This document shows positions 1 through 14,161 of a stretch of DNA of 64,000 bases, in pieces. The position numbers were made by a program, and so were the translations under genes. The notes beneath the pieces were generated by a model. The model was not told the origin of the DNA and made no database searches. It worked only from the letters and a program-made list of their open reading frames with translations. Source of the DNA: Pachypanchax playfairii (lineage: Eukaryota > Chordata > Actinopteri > Cyprinodontiformes > Aplocheilidae). Location of the stretch: contig SSNP01000067.1 in the NCBI GenBank assembly GCA_006937955.1, positions 2,051,275-2,115,274 on the forward strand, read 5' to 3'. Each line of letters starts with the position of its first letter. The stretch's first letter is position 1.

Positions 1-539
1 GCTTAGAGGATTTTAAAAGGAAAAAAAAAAATTCTGACTCTCAGACTGCCATTTTGGTCTCAGTTGGCTGTTTTCAGTTACAAAGATAAATGTATGCCAT
101 ATAATTTATTTATATGAAAATTTATTTTTGTAGTGTACATAGTAGTTGTCAAGGTTATTTGACAGAAGTATATTTCTAAAGAGTTTATATGTAATGATAT
201 ACAGTGACAGAAAAAAAAGCCTTAAGGTGCACACTTTCATTGCTAACTGTCGTGTGAGACAACATTGCCACCTCCCCTTCAGTATTAAGTTTTTGATTTT
301 AGAAGAGAGACGGCTCTTTCTATGGGTTTTATCAGAAGCTAGCCATGAAAGTAGAAAATTGTACTAGCTCTCTAAATATTAATGTTCAAACACTGATAGA
401 AGTCTAACAAATGAAAATATAACTTATTTGTCTCTTTGTTCATAACTTTAATAAATGGAATTTGAAACCATCGTTCTTGGTCTGATTGTTTTTCAGGTAA
501 ATTTGATGTCCTTCCTTCAACACTATGTAAAACTCTTGA

Positions 540-850
540 CATCTGGTCTAAAGCCCTGCAGCCCTCCCTCAAAGCCCACCCAGCACCGCCCCCAGCAACT
601 CCCTCCTCCAACTCCCTATTCCGTATGATTTTGATTGACAGCTTTATAGACTGCAAGGAAATTGGTTGTAGTTACAATACAGCTGGTCTGTTCGGAGTAA
701 TGAAAAAGGGCATGTGGCCTTGAGCTCACTGCACTGATGGTGAATGGAGTGAGAGTGCCTTGTCAGCTGCATGGGTGGCAGCTATTTATTCTGAATACCC
801 AAAGCTTAAGAGAGAAAGCCACCCTGCAGAAAAGTGTCCCGGTCCGAACT
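540..850. promoter_or_regulatory. possible non-coding regulatory element with PBX-MEIS motif
   Basis: A block richer in GC than its surroundings, with few homopolymers. It contains TGATTGACAG at 632-641, an exact match to the composite PBX/MEIS (TALE homeodomain) site, followed at once by a TTTATAG homeodomain-like site. No coding frame is convincing. Conservation cannot be tested from one sequence, so the enhancer role is inference. Confidence 0.3.
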
Positions 851-3800
851 AGTGTCCCTCCTGTTGTTCGTAATCACAGTTAAAAGAGTATCTGAAACTC
901 AACAAAGCTAAGAAACCCTCTGACCCTGGATCAGTCATAGGAGACTGGCAGTAGGCATGTAATTATCTTTTAAATCCAATAAAAGCACCAAACTCTTCCT
1001 GGTTGCTGTCCAAGGAGAGTAAAAAGGCAGGCTGACATCTTACAAATGACCGGGCGTGTTTGGAAACCTCAGTGCTCGGGTGCTGCGTTCCATGTCTTGA
1101 ACTCCTCTAACTAGACTTGACTTTTTTATGTTATTGTTTCATGAGAAAACAGAGCAAAAGGTTGTAAAGCAGTGCACATGTTGCCCATGCTAGTTAGCAA
1201 TTGAGGCGGATTAGTAAAATTGGATGTTTTAGGAATAAAACCTGTCCATCAAAGTGGTTATGGAAAAGTGTTTGACTGCTTTTTTTGCTGATAAAATAAG
1301 ATTCAATCACTCACATTCTTACAAAAACAAAAGTGTGGATTATTAAAAATTGCTATGTGAGCAAAAAAAAAAAGCGCCCACCCAATGTCTGTTTGAAAGT
1401 GACATGGTTCATTGAGCTGTAATGTTGTTAAGATCTCTTTCACCAGTACTCCCCTCATCTGCTGGAGGACCCCGGGTCACCAAACCAGAACAGCCCCTCA
1501 AATGGCCCTGCCTTAGCCTTTAGCCCCCCTAACCTCTTGTTTCCTCACAAACACACATGTGCACACACAAATGCACACACTCTGCTCTTGAGTTTCCCTC
1601 AATTTCTGAAGAGTGCTTCAGTGAAGGTAACAAGCTCCAGGCTGTTAATGAATAAGTGTTTCCGGTACCTGTCCTCTAAGCCAACAAAAAGGGGGTTGGA
1701 AAGATGGAGGAAGTGCGAAAGAGCAGGCAATTAAGAAGTTTGTTCTATCCTGGACAAGTGGAGTGTTCAGCCATGGCTTTCTGCCCAGCCTGAGCAACAA
1801 TGGAGCAGATAAACAACTAATCTTATTTTTGTTCTTTCTTTTTGTTAAATATTCTCTTACTTTCTTTGCTTTTTGTATCTGCAGCATCCACTTGTGAAGG
1901 CAATCAATTCAAAAGGATTTCCTGATTACTTTGCTCGAGTCCTTCTTTTCCATCCTCCCCCCCCGTTCCCTCACCTATTCCCTGAAAGGCTTGTCCATCA
2001 TCACCTGCCAGCCGGGCTAAACCCTCTAAGTATATACTCTCCTCTACGTGAATGATTGCTCCGTTGACATGACTGCATGGGACACACACTTATGCACAAT
2101 CACTCCTGCCAGATTCAGGGCCTGGTTTGCACATTCTTTATGAAAAAAAAGGGAGGGTGGGGGGGATTTCTGAATAAATCTGCAGGAAACATCACATGGT
2201 GCGTTGATATGACTCCAGATCCTGACAAATAGGGGTTTTACCTCTGAGGCCTCAGAGACACCTTGAAAATCATTCAGCTGTGAACCTGTGCCTGCTTCTG
2301 TGTTTGAGCAAGAATGTATTTTTGAACAAGTGCTGTTTGTCAGAGCGACATCAAAGTTGCTGGAAGTTTGGGAAAACAGTAGCAGTAAATGATTGCAGAG
2401 AGATTAACATGCTTTGGTTGTCACTGGCCTTACAATGGAGGGTGAATGTTTTCAAGTTTTAAGGAATGTGCTTTTACTTTGAAAGAACTATTAACATTAT
2501 TGTTTATTACTGCGCCAAAAAATTGTCTAATTTAATCTTTTAAAATCACAGTGCAAGAATATCTTTAAAGCACAAAGTGAAATGGGTTTGAAGTTCAAGT
2601 TATCATCGCCCATGTTTCTGTTTGAAAGTGTTGCAACCTTCAAAGTGGGTGGTTTTGGGGAGGTTTCTGGTGCTGATGGTGTTTGGTCTGTTTCTGGGAC
2701 TAGCTTTACTTGGCTGCTTGTTTTATCTCCCGCAGAGGGACTATGTTCTTCCAATAACAGCAATCCAGAAGAATTGGGGTTTCAGTTCCCTTGTGGCCAA
2801 ACTTATATAAGCTTAGCTTAAAAAGACAGCTCTGTGAGCAGCACTGCTGAGTAAAAATACACTGGAGGAATGATATAAAAATATGCAAAAATTTGACACA
2901 TTAAAGAGAGAAGCAGTGCAAATTAACCCTGACCTTTGTTGAAACTGCTGTACCCTCCTTACCCAGTCCACTCAGTCTTCTGTAAGTCATCTTCAACTGG
3001 TATAGTGTTTAACAGCTGGCTCACATCAACCCACTTTTATCTCTCAGTAAAACTCAGACTTGGTTTTATAGTTTTGGAGAATAAAGTTAAATTCTGAACA
3101 AAACAAAGCAGAACCTTCACCTTACGATATTTTACCAGTTGTTCACCAAGATGTTTAACTACTCAAAATAACAGAGACTCATCACCCAGTTGCAGATACA
3201 TTAAATAGATATGATGATAACACAAGCAGCTTTTATGACAATTACTCTGTTTTTCATCTATGACTAAAGTTTATACCTCTAGTAACAGTTTTGGTAAAAA
3301 TTTGCAATATTTATTAAGTTTTGACTTTATTTCTAGAAATTATGTCATAAGCCAAACTCCATGTTTTATGACCCACAGTAAGGTCCCGCCCATAATTTGG
3401 AAATTATGCTGTGGATTTTTATACTGTTACATACATTAACTCAGAATGATGAGTCCATGTGACACAGTTTGGGTTGTAATATGGACAATTTTAGGTTCAG
3501 AAAATATATAAACAAATTCAATAAAAATAAACTGAAGCACAAAAACATCAAGGTGACAGATTTGATGTGAGTAGACTTCAACTGCTGCAGGTACGACACA
3601 AAGTACCAGCCTAAAAGCTCATTAAGCCTCCTTCAGAATAAAACAAAATATCAGTTTTTAAATATATATATATTTTTTGTCAGCTGAATTTGTCTCCTGA
3701 TGAACGATTTGAATGTGCCTTTAAGGTTTAAATCTGTAAACTTTAAACTTTAAACCAGTCCTTGTCATCGATTCAGAATAATAAATAACTCATTTGCTTA

Positions 3801-5339
3801 TTTTCTTACCTTGGCTGAATACACTGGACATCATGTTCCATGGTCGTGGACGAGTCGTCAAAATACATACTTTAGTAGTTTGGATGGTTTGGGAAAAAAA
3901 TTACTGGATAGTTTTATTACTTGTTGGAAAGGGATGTTTAAGATTTGAAACACATATTTGGGATTTTTTGGAGGTTTTTTTTTAAGAGTAACAAATCTCT
4001 GCTCTTACATGTCTGACTTGAAAAAATAGGATTACATAACATTTTGTACAAGTTTTTTTTTTTTTTTTAATTGTGACACATGTAACTGTTCAGAAAGCAT
4101 TTGTTGAACACATTTTCAAAACATACTACTGCAGCTCACCAGAAAAAGAGAAGAAAAAACTTCACAGACATCATCAAGGTCTGAAAAAGTGAGGGAAGCA
4201 CTTCCAGCTGACATGAATGAGTTTGTACTCTACAGCTTTCAAGGGTTTTTGCTGCAGAAGAAAATTGCCTAAAAAGCCCAAAACTGCATCTTTCTTGCAT
4301 TGACGCAAAAATAAAAATGCAATTCAATGCAATGAAGATTCAGACCAGATTCATAACTTTAGCTTTCAAACAGTCAGAAAAGAGAGAGAATATATGGAAA
4401 CATTCAAAAAATGAGAAGGAATTAAGCAAAATGTTTAATTAAGCCATAGTGAGGAATCTGTGAAAAGACTGGAAATTAAGACAGATGGAAAACTGAGGGA
4501 GGAAGGGGGTAAAAAAGGGAGGGGGGGGGGTGGATGGGAGTTGCCGTATGAGAATAATTAGAATGACTGATGTTGTTTACTCCCATTTCCCCTCGCATCA
4601 TTTATTCTGTTGAGGTGGAAAACCCACACTTTCTCCTTTTTTCAGCTTTTTTTTCTTTTCCACTACAGACAAGAGCTGCAAAGTGGTGCCAAGCTATGTC
4701 ACGATCGCTCCCCCTTCCGTTTACACTGGAAACATTTATCCTGCCCTCAGCTTTCTACACTCCTTCACTTCTGTTCTGCTTCCATCTGACTTCACTCCTT
4801 TTGTCTTCGTCGACGTTCCATTTGTCTCTATCCATCTCTGGCTTTCTCAGCTCCCCTTTTTCAGTTACTGTGTTTTCATCACCGTTACATGCGTATGTGT
4901 GTGTGAGAGAGTGAGCGTTGCCATTGCTCCGAGCACATGTAAGATGTTAGCGTGATGTATGGCCGTTTACACTGAGGATGACAAACTGAGGTTGGATGCT
5001 GTCATGCTTTCTTTCTCTTTGTTTAATGTAGTCCTAGTGGCATGCATGCACGCACACACAGAACCAGATGAGCACCCACCACCCAGCTCTTTGTTTAAAC
5101 TATGCTGTTTATCTTCACCAGCAAACATGCAACATTATATGGAAACAGATGTATCTGAAGACAAGAGGGGGGGGACGGCTAAATATTTTCACGTGTGTCC
5201 AAAAGTGTCGAGCAAATTTGCAGTTTTGCACAGTGAAAGCGGAACATGTGATTGTCACAGCTTTTAAACACTTTGTACTAAAGAGAAGGATTGTTAACAG
5301 GAGGATCAAGAAGGAAAATCTTCACTTCTAAATGTACGG

Positions 5340-5580
5340 TAAATATGGGGAGGGCCTTTCCTGGGTGATGATCTTATTCACATTGGAATTTGCTAATGAT
5401 CTACCCATTCACAAAGAGGAGTGGGGAATTTTTTATTTTTTTTTTTCCCTTCCATCCGTGCTTATTGATTCTGGCACCATGACAGATTTATAATGAGGAA
5501 CAGGACTGGAGGAACGCTCTGAGGACCCCAGAGGGAGACTCAGTCTGGAGAAATGCAGATACAAATTCACAGAAAACATA
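5340..5580. other. possible conserved non-coding block
   Basis: A mixed-composition stretch between AT-rich low-complexity flanks, with homeodomain-type AT cores and a GC-rich second half around 5500-5560. No frame looks coding. Suggested only by its composition. Confidence 0.15.
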
Positions 5581-6468
5581 CAGTGTGTTGTGATGACAGT
5601 GAATGTTCAGATTAGCTCCTTTTACAATCAGACAGCCCTTCACTGCACTGTTCAACTAGAACTTTTAAAACCCTTTTTAAGAGTTATCTGCAGCAACAAA
5701 CAAGATCATTTTTTAGCTAAAGCTAAATCAAAAGAAAACACAATCATACAAACATAGAAAAACAAAATCATTTGGGACCAACGAGGTTCTCTCTTCTTAA
5801 AAAATTGGACATATAGATGATCAGCTGAAGGACGGCGCTTTTCTCAGACCCCGCCTTTCAGACACCATGTATTTACTGTAGATCGTTTATTGTCTTGCAC
5901 TTCTTTTGTCCTTCACTTGTCCGTTTTGTCATTTTTGAGACCACACAAGAACTCTGGAAGCCAGATTCGTACACGAAGATGTATATTTCAGCCAAAAAAT
6001 TCCTTCATTGGCAGTTATGAGTCAACATCATCACGGAAAAGAACAACACAGTGTTGAGACAAACAAATACAAACAAATTTAACTGTTGATTAAATGACCA
6101 GACTGGAGTCCTGTCGGAGGAAAAGCGTCAGATTTACAACCACGTTACTGAGACATCCACAGCAATGCAGAAAGATCAAATCAACCAGCCTGATGCAACT
6201 TGTTTTCTTTTAAATCTCTTTTGTGTATTTAATCAGTAGCCTGGGGTGACTTGTGAGTCTGCAGACTCTGAAAGAAACGCACACATTTACACACTCAGTC
6301 TCAAACAAAGACCTGATTGGAGTAAAAGCTATCATAGAATCATTTTGGAGCAGGAAGTGTGTAATTATGGTGGACAGACGGGCAGATAGATGGATGTGTT
6401 TGTGTTTAACACTCCCACTCAATTTCCCTGCAATCTACTGGACTAATAGAAAGCAGGTGTGTTTCCTC

Positions 6469-6505
6469 CCCTCTCTCTCTGTGTGTGTGTGTGTGTGTGT
6501 GTGTG
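6469..6505. repeat. compound (CT)n(GT)n microsatellite
   Basis: A short CT run passes directly into about 12 uninterrupted GT units (6481-6505). Confidence 0.9.
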
Positions 6506-6699
6506 CATAATACAGTGTGTCATGGTAAAAATGGACACAAAGTTTTGGTATCAGGTTGTTGGATGAGTGATAGGGATAAGTTTCTGTTAGTGACCAACTC
6601 TCAGACTTATTTTGGGTCAAATTAAAAAATAATTAACTATTCCGTCTTTGTTTACAGAAATGAAACCAAAATAAATAAAAAATAAAAAATAAAAAATAA

Positions 6700-6884
<185 letters not shown>

Positions 6885-8495
6885 AACCCGTATTTGTCAA
6901 TAAACCTAATTTCATTTCAGTTCCACCTGATTTTTCAGCTCTAAATGACAAATGTTTGAGTTCAAATCAAATCTATTGTTTAATTTTCTATTAAACAAAA
7001 CATGTAGAACCAGATGTGACAGCTGTCTGAGTTTACTGGTGTCTTTTTCTCAGGTACTGATTACAAATGTTCAGTTTCTACAGGTCCTCCTCTTACTGGC
7101 TGATTGCTACATTTGCAGTGAGGGTGCGCTCAGATTAACCGGTGGTGCACACAGAGACACACAAAAAAGCATTTTAAAACAACATGTACAATGAAATAAA
7201 TCTGTAAATATTTGTATAGTCAGTATACAAGGAGTGTGTGTTTTTGTGCAGAAGTGTTTGATGGCGTGTACAAGCTTCTGTATGCTGTGCTGTTTCACAT
7301 TGGTCACAGAATTTCTTTACTTTTTCTCCACCAATCCTCAGCGTCCTCCCTCAGCAATAAAATACTTCAAACATAAAGAGTGCATCCTTGCGATCGTGTT
7401 CAGTTGTTTATGAAAGATAAAATTGGATTTGATGTGCTTTCTCTTTTCGTTGTTGTGTCTTTGTGTATTTCATCTTATTTTATCATTCATTGTTCTGTGT
7501 GAAAAATCTCAGAAGGGTTATGTAAGAGGAGATCTCCTCCTGGAGACACATTTACTATCACAGCTCACACTAACCATTATGATCCAGAGGAGGCTGTCTG
7601 GATCGGATTTTATCGTACGGGTCCTCTGCGTTGGCGATATTTTTATTTTCATGTTGTCAAGCATATGATCAGGTAAACAATTTCAACTCCAAAATACAAA
7701 TCCGGTTTAATTTATATGCCTGGAACTCCCAAACCATGATCCGAACTGAAGAAACCTTTCAGATGAAAAGTGAAACGTCTTCAAGAAACAAAAAAAAGAA
7801 GTCCAGCTGCCTTTTTGGAAACATTTGTTGGATTGACATGTTCTGGATGACTGAGAATCTATGCAAATTTAGTCAACTACATGTGTTGGAATCATACATT
7901 CGTGCTGACTTTATTTCATCTTGGACTTTCTTAACCTCAGCTTATCTGATTTTCTGTCAGACATAATGACAAATTTTAAACAAATACCTCCCACCTGGCA
8001 AAAGAGGTTCAAAAATTTGGCAGTAAAGTATTGAATACTCTCCATGTTGATACCTTTTTATTGGTTTTCACAATGCATATGTGTGTGTTTTGTTTCCATC
8101 TCCAACCTGACTCTGGAAATGTAATCAGCACAGTCAGCTGTCACACCGAAGCTGAAACTCTGATTTCCAAATCATTTTTGTCAGATGGTCAGATCAACCA
8201 CTCTGGTGTACATGCTTTAGCTGCTGTCTATTTTATTCTGGAGTAGTATTCTAGTATCCTGTTACCTTAATGTTTGTTGATATCTTGTTCGTCTGTAACT
8301 CCGATCTCCACAGAAGCAATCCAGGCCTCGGCCGTTTTACTTAGAGTTCTAATTCAGCCAGGCATCTTCATGTCAAATTCATGCCATCTCAACCGTCCCC
8401 TCCCGCAGCCCTCCTCCAACCAAATGCTGCTCTGCCACCAGTTATCAAAAAACTCCCAACTTCTGAACTCAGAAACTATGTTTTTGTGTTTTTAA
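6885..8495. other. intergenic, no gene; one repeat fragment
   Basis: No exon or RNA gene recognised. It contains the dispersed repeat fragment at 7690-7870 and otherwise unremarkable AT-rich sequence. Confidence 0.45.
7690..7870 (+). repeat. dispersed teleost repeat fragment
   Basis: Contains the phrase 'gtgaaacgtcttcaag' followed by 'tggatgactgagaatc', a pair I recall from high-copy repeats spread through teleost genomes. The class is uncertain (possibly a retroelement end). Boundaries are approximate. Confidence 0.45.
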
Positions 8496-9080
8496 AGAGG
8501 CCATTTCATATATTTCAGGACTTTGTGATTATTTCTTAAGTATTAACCAGTAATATGAAACATTTTATATCTAAAAAATGTCAGGAAACACTTATTAACA
8601 GACCTTTCAATCTGTCTGTATTAAAATTCGAGTGTTTCCGGCTCCTTCCGTCAGGCTGCTTCGTCAGCAGCTCATTCATATTCATTATTCGAATATGCTA
8701 GACTCAGATTGGCTAACAAACTAGCCTATGAGAGCAAGGTATACTGTTTCCTGCCCCGCTGCGCATGGCAATGTCAGACGTCATATCTTCCTGTTTGCTA
8801 CGTCTTAGGCTAACAGCTTTTAGCCAGCAGCATGCTAGGCGTGGTTTCAACTGTGGGAGCTGATGAATACTAACAAACAAATGAGTTGTGATGAAACAGA
8901 TACAGGCCGTTCAAACTCGGGAGAACTCGGGTGTTATCGCCACCTGCGTAGTTTGAGAGATAAAAACTGAAAGAGAAGTTGTTGACCTGTTTTCACGCCC
9001 ACTATGAAGGTAAGAACACCTGCGGAGCTAAAATATTCAACAGAAACCTCAGAAAAATTGTTTTTAATGGAAGGGCCTCT
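8496..9080 (+). mobile_element. TTAA-type MITE, copy A (AGAGGCC family)
   Basis: A 585-bp element bounded by the imperfect inverted repeats AGAGGCCATTTCAT and ATGGAAGGGCCTCT. It is flanked by TTAA on the left (8492-8495) and a decayed ATAA on the right. It has no transposase. Inside are an inverted CCAAT box (GATTGGCT near 8707) and, about 300 bp downstream, ATGAAG followed directly by a splice donor GTAAGA (9004-9014). TTAA target duplication is typical of piggyBac elements, so a piggyBac-type parent is inferred. Confidence 0.8.
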
Positions 9081-10960
9081 ATAATACCTGTCAGTCTTTA
9101 AATAGAAAAAATATTTACACATGTACAGTACAGACCAAAAATTTGGACACAAGGTGTATAAATAAGATTATATATAAGATTATTTTTAAGTTAAAAACTC
9201 TCTTTAAAGCATTAACAGCATTACAACAGGGCCAACTGAGATTTTGAATACTATGTTGTTCCTTAAAAACGAATACAACTAACTAACAATAGTGTTTCTA
9301 TAAATTTAAGTTTAATAAAAGCTGAGTTATTTGATTTAGAATTTAATTTATCTGCATTTACATGTGAATACCTTTTGATGCAGACAAAGGCACCAACCAT
9401 CAGCATGATTATAAAACATTCTCACATGAAAATATCAGTGTTTGGTTTTCATTTTAGACACTAAACCACTCTCTCCTGAGTTTGAGTTGTGATTTATTTT
9501 TTCTTTCTCTGTCTTTTTTGAGCATTCTCAGGGATGTGGTTGCAAAACTCGTAAAGTGATGTTTTTACAGGACTTAAACACACACACACTGTGCCCTGCA
9601 CACGGAGTGATCCCAGCCCTGGTTGACCTACATGCTGATCAAGGCAGGATACCAGAGCAGATCTGGTGGTGAACCTGAGTCAGTGATTTATGATTTCAAC
9701 TGCTGCTTTCATTGGACATCAGTCTATATGTTTTATGTTATAATTTTACAACCTTGATATGTCATTTAGGACTAAAACAAAAATAACGATTTGCAGTATT
9801 GAGGATCACATGAAACAAAAATAAATGCTGCAAAATTGTTTGAAATCAAGTCCACAGTCATAGCTGTTTTTTGAATGTAAATTGTTACAATAACTGAAAA
9901 GTTAAACGATCTGTTAAATGATAGCAGAGAGTAAAAGCAGCAACACTAACATATTCCTTGTATAGATTTTCTGTCAGACCTTGAAGACAGTGACCAATAC
10001 TGTAAAACTGCAAGTAGCAACCACAGCTGACAATAGTGTACACACCTGTACACACACATTCCTGTAAGCTCATGTATAACTCCACAGAAATTTAAAATTT
10101 GTCTCTAGAACCACAAGACCACATTAAAAATATCCCTATTCCAGAAAACTGAACTGCTTTACTGTAACATTCAAGTGGTAAAAGCCTTTGACCACACACA
10201 AAGATACGAGTCCAAGATGTGCATTCGCTCAAACAAAGCTCCAGTGTGTTAATGTAGTTCAAAAGTGACTTGATCTCACTCTCATACTTAGCCCCCATTC
10301 ACATACTAGCACACGTGTACATGCACAAACTCACACATGGCATTACGTATGTTAAACAATCGTTTCCTGCTGCATTATGCTGCAGGCTGCTTGGGATCTG
10401 GCAAAAGCCTCCAGGTGATTAGTCAGGTTGAACTATGCTGGCTGCAAACCCCTGAAAGTTTGTGTTGGGGTCCAGAGGGACATGATCTGGGACTTGTGAT
10501 TTCTTGGCCATACTTTGCACTCTGTTTCACCTTTTTGATGCTTGAATCTAAAATGCTAGAAAGGTGAACATGGTCACTCACAACTGAACAGATAAGTGCA
10601 ACAAATAGGTGCAAACTGTTAAAATGAAAATGTTACTCAATAAAAGCACATAGTATGATTATCATAATGTATAATAATGATAATAACAATAATACATATT
10701 GTTTTTATTGTCCTTTATATTTGGGACAAATGTCAAAGTGCTACATAAAGATCACAGGATGGGATTATATGCAAAGATCAAACATGAACGAGATACGTAG
10801 CCTAAAATGAAAAGTTTGTATTCTCTGACTTCTTTAAACCTTTTTGCAATATTTAAAAAAATCTTACAACCACTATTATTTTTATTAATTATTAGTCGTT
10901 GCGATGCAAAACATTCAAACTGTACATCTTAAATGACTTTTCCTCATTGCTCCTTCTGTT
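9081..10960. other. intergenic, no gene recognised
   Basis: AT-rich sequence between MITE A and the presumed fancc promoter. No exon, RNA gene or clear mobile element could be supported. There is a short AAT-rich simple tract near 10670-10695. Confidence 0.45.
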
Positions 10961-11195
10961 GGGCCAAATGACTCTATCTCCCAGAAGACTTTGCGAGGAG
11001 GCAGTTTGCGCATGTCCAGTGTTTCAGCCAACGGCCTTCGTGATATTGAAACTCTCAGAAAAGAGGGAAGTTCAGTTTGTTTACTTCGCGGATAGAGATG
11101 CTTGCTAACCCGACCAAGACAAGAAGAATTAATTGATGTGATTGACTTCTGATTTATGTGTGTGTCGGCTTAAGAGCTGTACGTCTTACCCGAAA
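10960..11195 (+). promoter_or_regulatory. fancc: presumed fancc promoter and non-coding exon 1
   Basis: The most CpG-containing stretch upstream of fancc. It has a GCGCATG half-site of NRF1 type (about 11008) and a CTCCCAGAA motif (about 10978) resembling part of a ZNF143 site. A consensus donor, AAA followed by GTAAGT, at 11195/11196 would end exon 1. If joined to the exon at 13931, the frame has a TGA upstream and no ATG before 13964, so exon 1 would be 5' UTR only. The transcription start is not visible; this is inference from position and motifs. Confidence 0.45.
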
Positions 11196-12733
11196 GTAAG
11201 TTTACAACTGAAGCATTTATAGTCCACAATTATACAAGTGTAGTGACGAAGACGCTAACAAGTTAGCTTAAGCTGGTTTTGCTAGCAGGGAAGAACGAAA
11301 ATATAAATATAATTTTTCACCAGCTTTGTGATTTGAAGTTCTGTCGTGTCTTTACTGAAAGTGTTTGTGTATGTAATGTACTATGGTAGCGGAGGAAATA
11401 CTGACATTTAGTGGTGTGTTGCGACAGTGCAGCTACTAGCTCAATGTTCACAGGCTCTTTGGCACTGAGCAGTTTGCATGTTGTTTACTGTTATTAGGCA
11501 TTTCTCATTAGAGTGATTATTAATTTAAAAAAATATTTTTGCTCCAACAAAGTGATTCCCAAAGATCTACTAGCTGAAAAATGTCATAAGGTAGCTTATC
11601 TATCTGAAGTTTGCTGAATTTCTCAGATTCTGTCTGTATTTTAATGGATTTACTGCATTATTTCCTCTCTCCTACACACATCTTCCTGATACTATTCATC
11701 AGCTGTAGAAAGTGTTTTAGGCCTGACATTTTTTACTGTATTCAGCTTGTCCATGTCCTGTTTTATTTCTTTATAATGTTCACACACGTCAACAGATGTG
11801 GTCATGATATGGTACAAAAATGAACAGAAAATGTGTGAAAAAGCAACTACGTTCAAAAGATTGAAAGACCTTCAGAACATCAAATGAGCTAATCAATACC
11901 ACCTTAAAGTACAGCAAGAAAGCTGGGCTCCTTGAAATTAAATACTAGGAATGGTTTAAAACTTTGGCACAGCACTAAATTGGCTGACTTTGGCAAAAAT
12001 AAAAATGGTTAAATTAAAAAAAAAAAAAAGTTTAGGTCGTAATGTAAATATTTAAAAGCACTGTATAACACGGTGCAAACATACAGAGATAAATTTACAG
12101 AAAGTGATGGTTAACTGATTTTATTCTACTGCAGTAATGTCAACAATCTCATAATTACAACAGCAAACTCAGCAAAACCCAAAATCCACAAACTTAGTTT
12201 AACAAATACCCAAAGATAATATTTGACCTGTCACATCTCATTCCTGCTCCGAAATGGGCTCCGAGCTGCAGATGAGGGTGTTTTTCATGTACATATATTT
12301 TCTGCCTGCATGACTTTTGTTTACTCCAGCAATTTAGTGTTAATACTCTTACCTGTGTACATACATGTCTTGTGTACATGCAGGACACAGATTTTAATGG
12401 GCCTTTTGGTGACATGTGTGTTTGGTATGTTTTTCTTTTTATTTTGCCCTGCACTTTGCCAAAAAATGGAGCCCCTGAAGAGACAAGTCAACAAGAGGCG
12501 TTTGTTCCTAATTTGGTTTGGCTTTTTTCCTTCCTGAAAATGAGTATTTATATATTCACATCAGCGTGCCATAGGGGCTTTCCAGCAGAGCTGATGGCAA
12601 CACATTAAACAAATCGTGTGTTATGAGGTGATCATAAAATACAAGCCTGTGGTGTCCCACACAGACCTGTCATTATGGCAAAACACAACACACACATCTT
12701 TCTCAAGCTATTTACAGACTTGAAACACATCCT

Positions 12734-12764
<31 letters not shown>

Positions 12765-13930
12765 GGGATTTGCCTCCTATTTTTTTCTCCATCATCGTTA
12801 AAGGTGAAGCATGTGTTGTTTATGTCTCAGTAGGCAGTCTCAAATGTGTGGGAGATTACTTAATTACTTTTGGCTTAAGAATATGATAATTAAATAGTGG
12901 TAATAAGAGGTTAAAATAACCTGATAAACACTGTGTCTGTGTTTATTTTCTGCTTATTATTTATTCCACAAATTAACCACTCAATTGCTCTTATAGGTTG
13001 TTTGTGTTGCAGGCCACATGTGCAGGATACTAAAATAATCCCAAAGTTGGGAATATTTTCAGTCATTTGAATTTATATGGATATTTGTGGGTCCATAATA
13101 CAATTTTTGGTTGATTTTTTTGAGTTATTTCACTACAGATATTTAATAGCATGTTACTTTTAATTTATGGAAAACATCAACAACATTTTCAGTATTGCTC
13201 AGATGCATCCAGTTTCTGATTCTTTCTTTTTGTAGTTGTAATCTACATCTAAGTTTTGGACCACTGATCTACTTCTGCTTCAGTTATTTTACTGTTTATA
13301 ATCCTGAAACATATAATCCTCTGGGTTACAGTAAATACTGCCCCTGTGGAGTTTTTCCTGCAAATAAACAAACAAAGGTTCTGTTTTCATCTAACCTGTC
13401 TCAATAAATAAAAAAAACATTTTCTATGCTCTTCAGTGGGGATAAAAATATACACATATTCTTTTGCTTAAAATATCCGCAAACTCTGCTTTTCCAACAT
13501 GTGCTTGAGTGAAATCATGCTGAAAAGAGAGATCTGGATTTTCAGTAGCGCTGGATATACAGATCAAATGAACCCTTCATTAAAATACAAGCTTTAAAAT
13601 TCCAGGACTAGATTTAGTTCAAGACAGCACAAGTAATATTTAAAACAAGATGTAACATAAAAAAAAAACCTAAATAAAACAGGGATTTTGATTTGTCCAA
13701 TTTTGCTATGTTTCCTCTTTGATTTTGTTACTTAGTTTGAATGAAGTACCAGTAGTTTTTTGCTGTAGTTTCAATCTTCAGGACGGAATTTCTGATGATC
13801 TCTCTTTCTTTGAAGTGAAAAACATGTGGAAAAAAATAATCTTAATCCCTGCAAAATCCAAATGATAGACTGTAAATGAGATGATATACTGTTTTTTATA
13901 AATATTGCCTCTAATTGTTCCTCTTTTTAG
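11196..13930 (+). other. fancc intron 1
   Basis: From the inferred exon 1 donor (GTAAGT) to the acceptor TTTTTAG at 13930. It holds AT-rich sequence and a (CA)n tract at 12734-12760. No gene seen. Confidence 0.45.
12734..12760. repeat. (CA)n microsatellite
   Basis: About 13 uninterrupted CA units in fancc intron 1. Confidence 0.9.
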
Positions 13931-13963
13931 ATTTCAAGCAAATTTGCCTGCACAAAGAGCCAA

Positions 13964-14161
13964 ATGACTGAGCTGCAGCCATCGAACCAGCTCCAGGTAA
14001 TGGAGGAGCTGCCATTGAATGCCCAGGATATGCAGTTCTGGTTGGACAAAGCGGTGTTTTGGGGTCAGGTTGACTCTCCAGACACCGGGAAGGACACTTG
14101 CCTACATTTAAGCAGACTGAGAAATTTCCTCCAGCTAATTCTCACTCAAATCAACCAAATG
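13964..14161 (+). CDS. fancc: fancc coding exon 1
   Basis: The exon begins at 13931 after TTTTTAG; ATG at 13964 is the first in-frame methionine. It encodes 66 residues including FWLDKAVFW and DTCLHLSRL, which align with human FWMQKLSVW and DTCLHVAQF. It ends in phase 0 before GTGAGC. Confidence 0.95.

Larger units (their letters stand above)
1..6468. other. intergenic region, no gene recognised
   Basis: No splice-bounded coding exon or known RNA gene could be recognised on either strand. The sequence is AT-rich with homopolymer runs, and open frames are short and unlike known proteins. In the human arrangement PTCH1 ends upstream of FANCC, so a ptch1 3' end could lie at or beyond the left edge, but nothing here shows it. 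Possible regulatory blocks are listed separately. Confidence 0.5.

Noticed and set aside
1..700. Possible ptch1 3' UTR at the left edge
   Set aside because: Expected from human gene order, but no coding sequence or diagnostic motif is present to support it.
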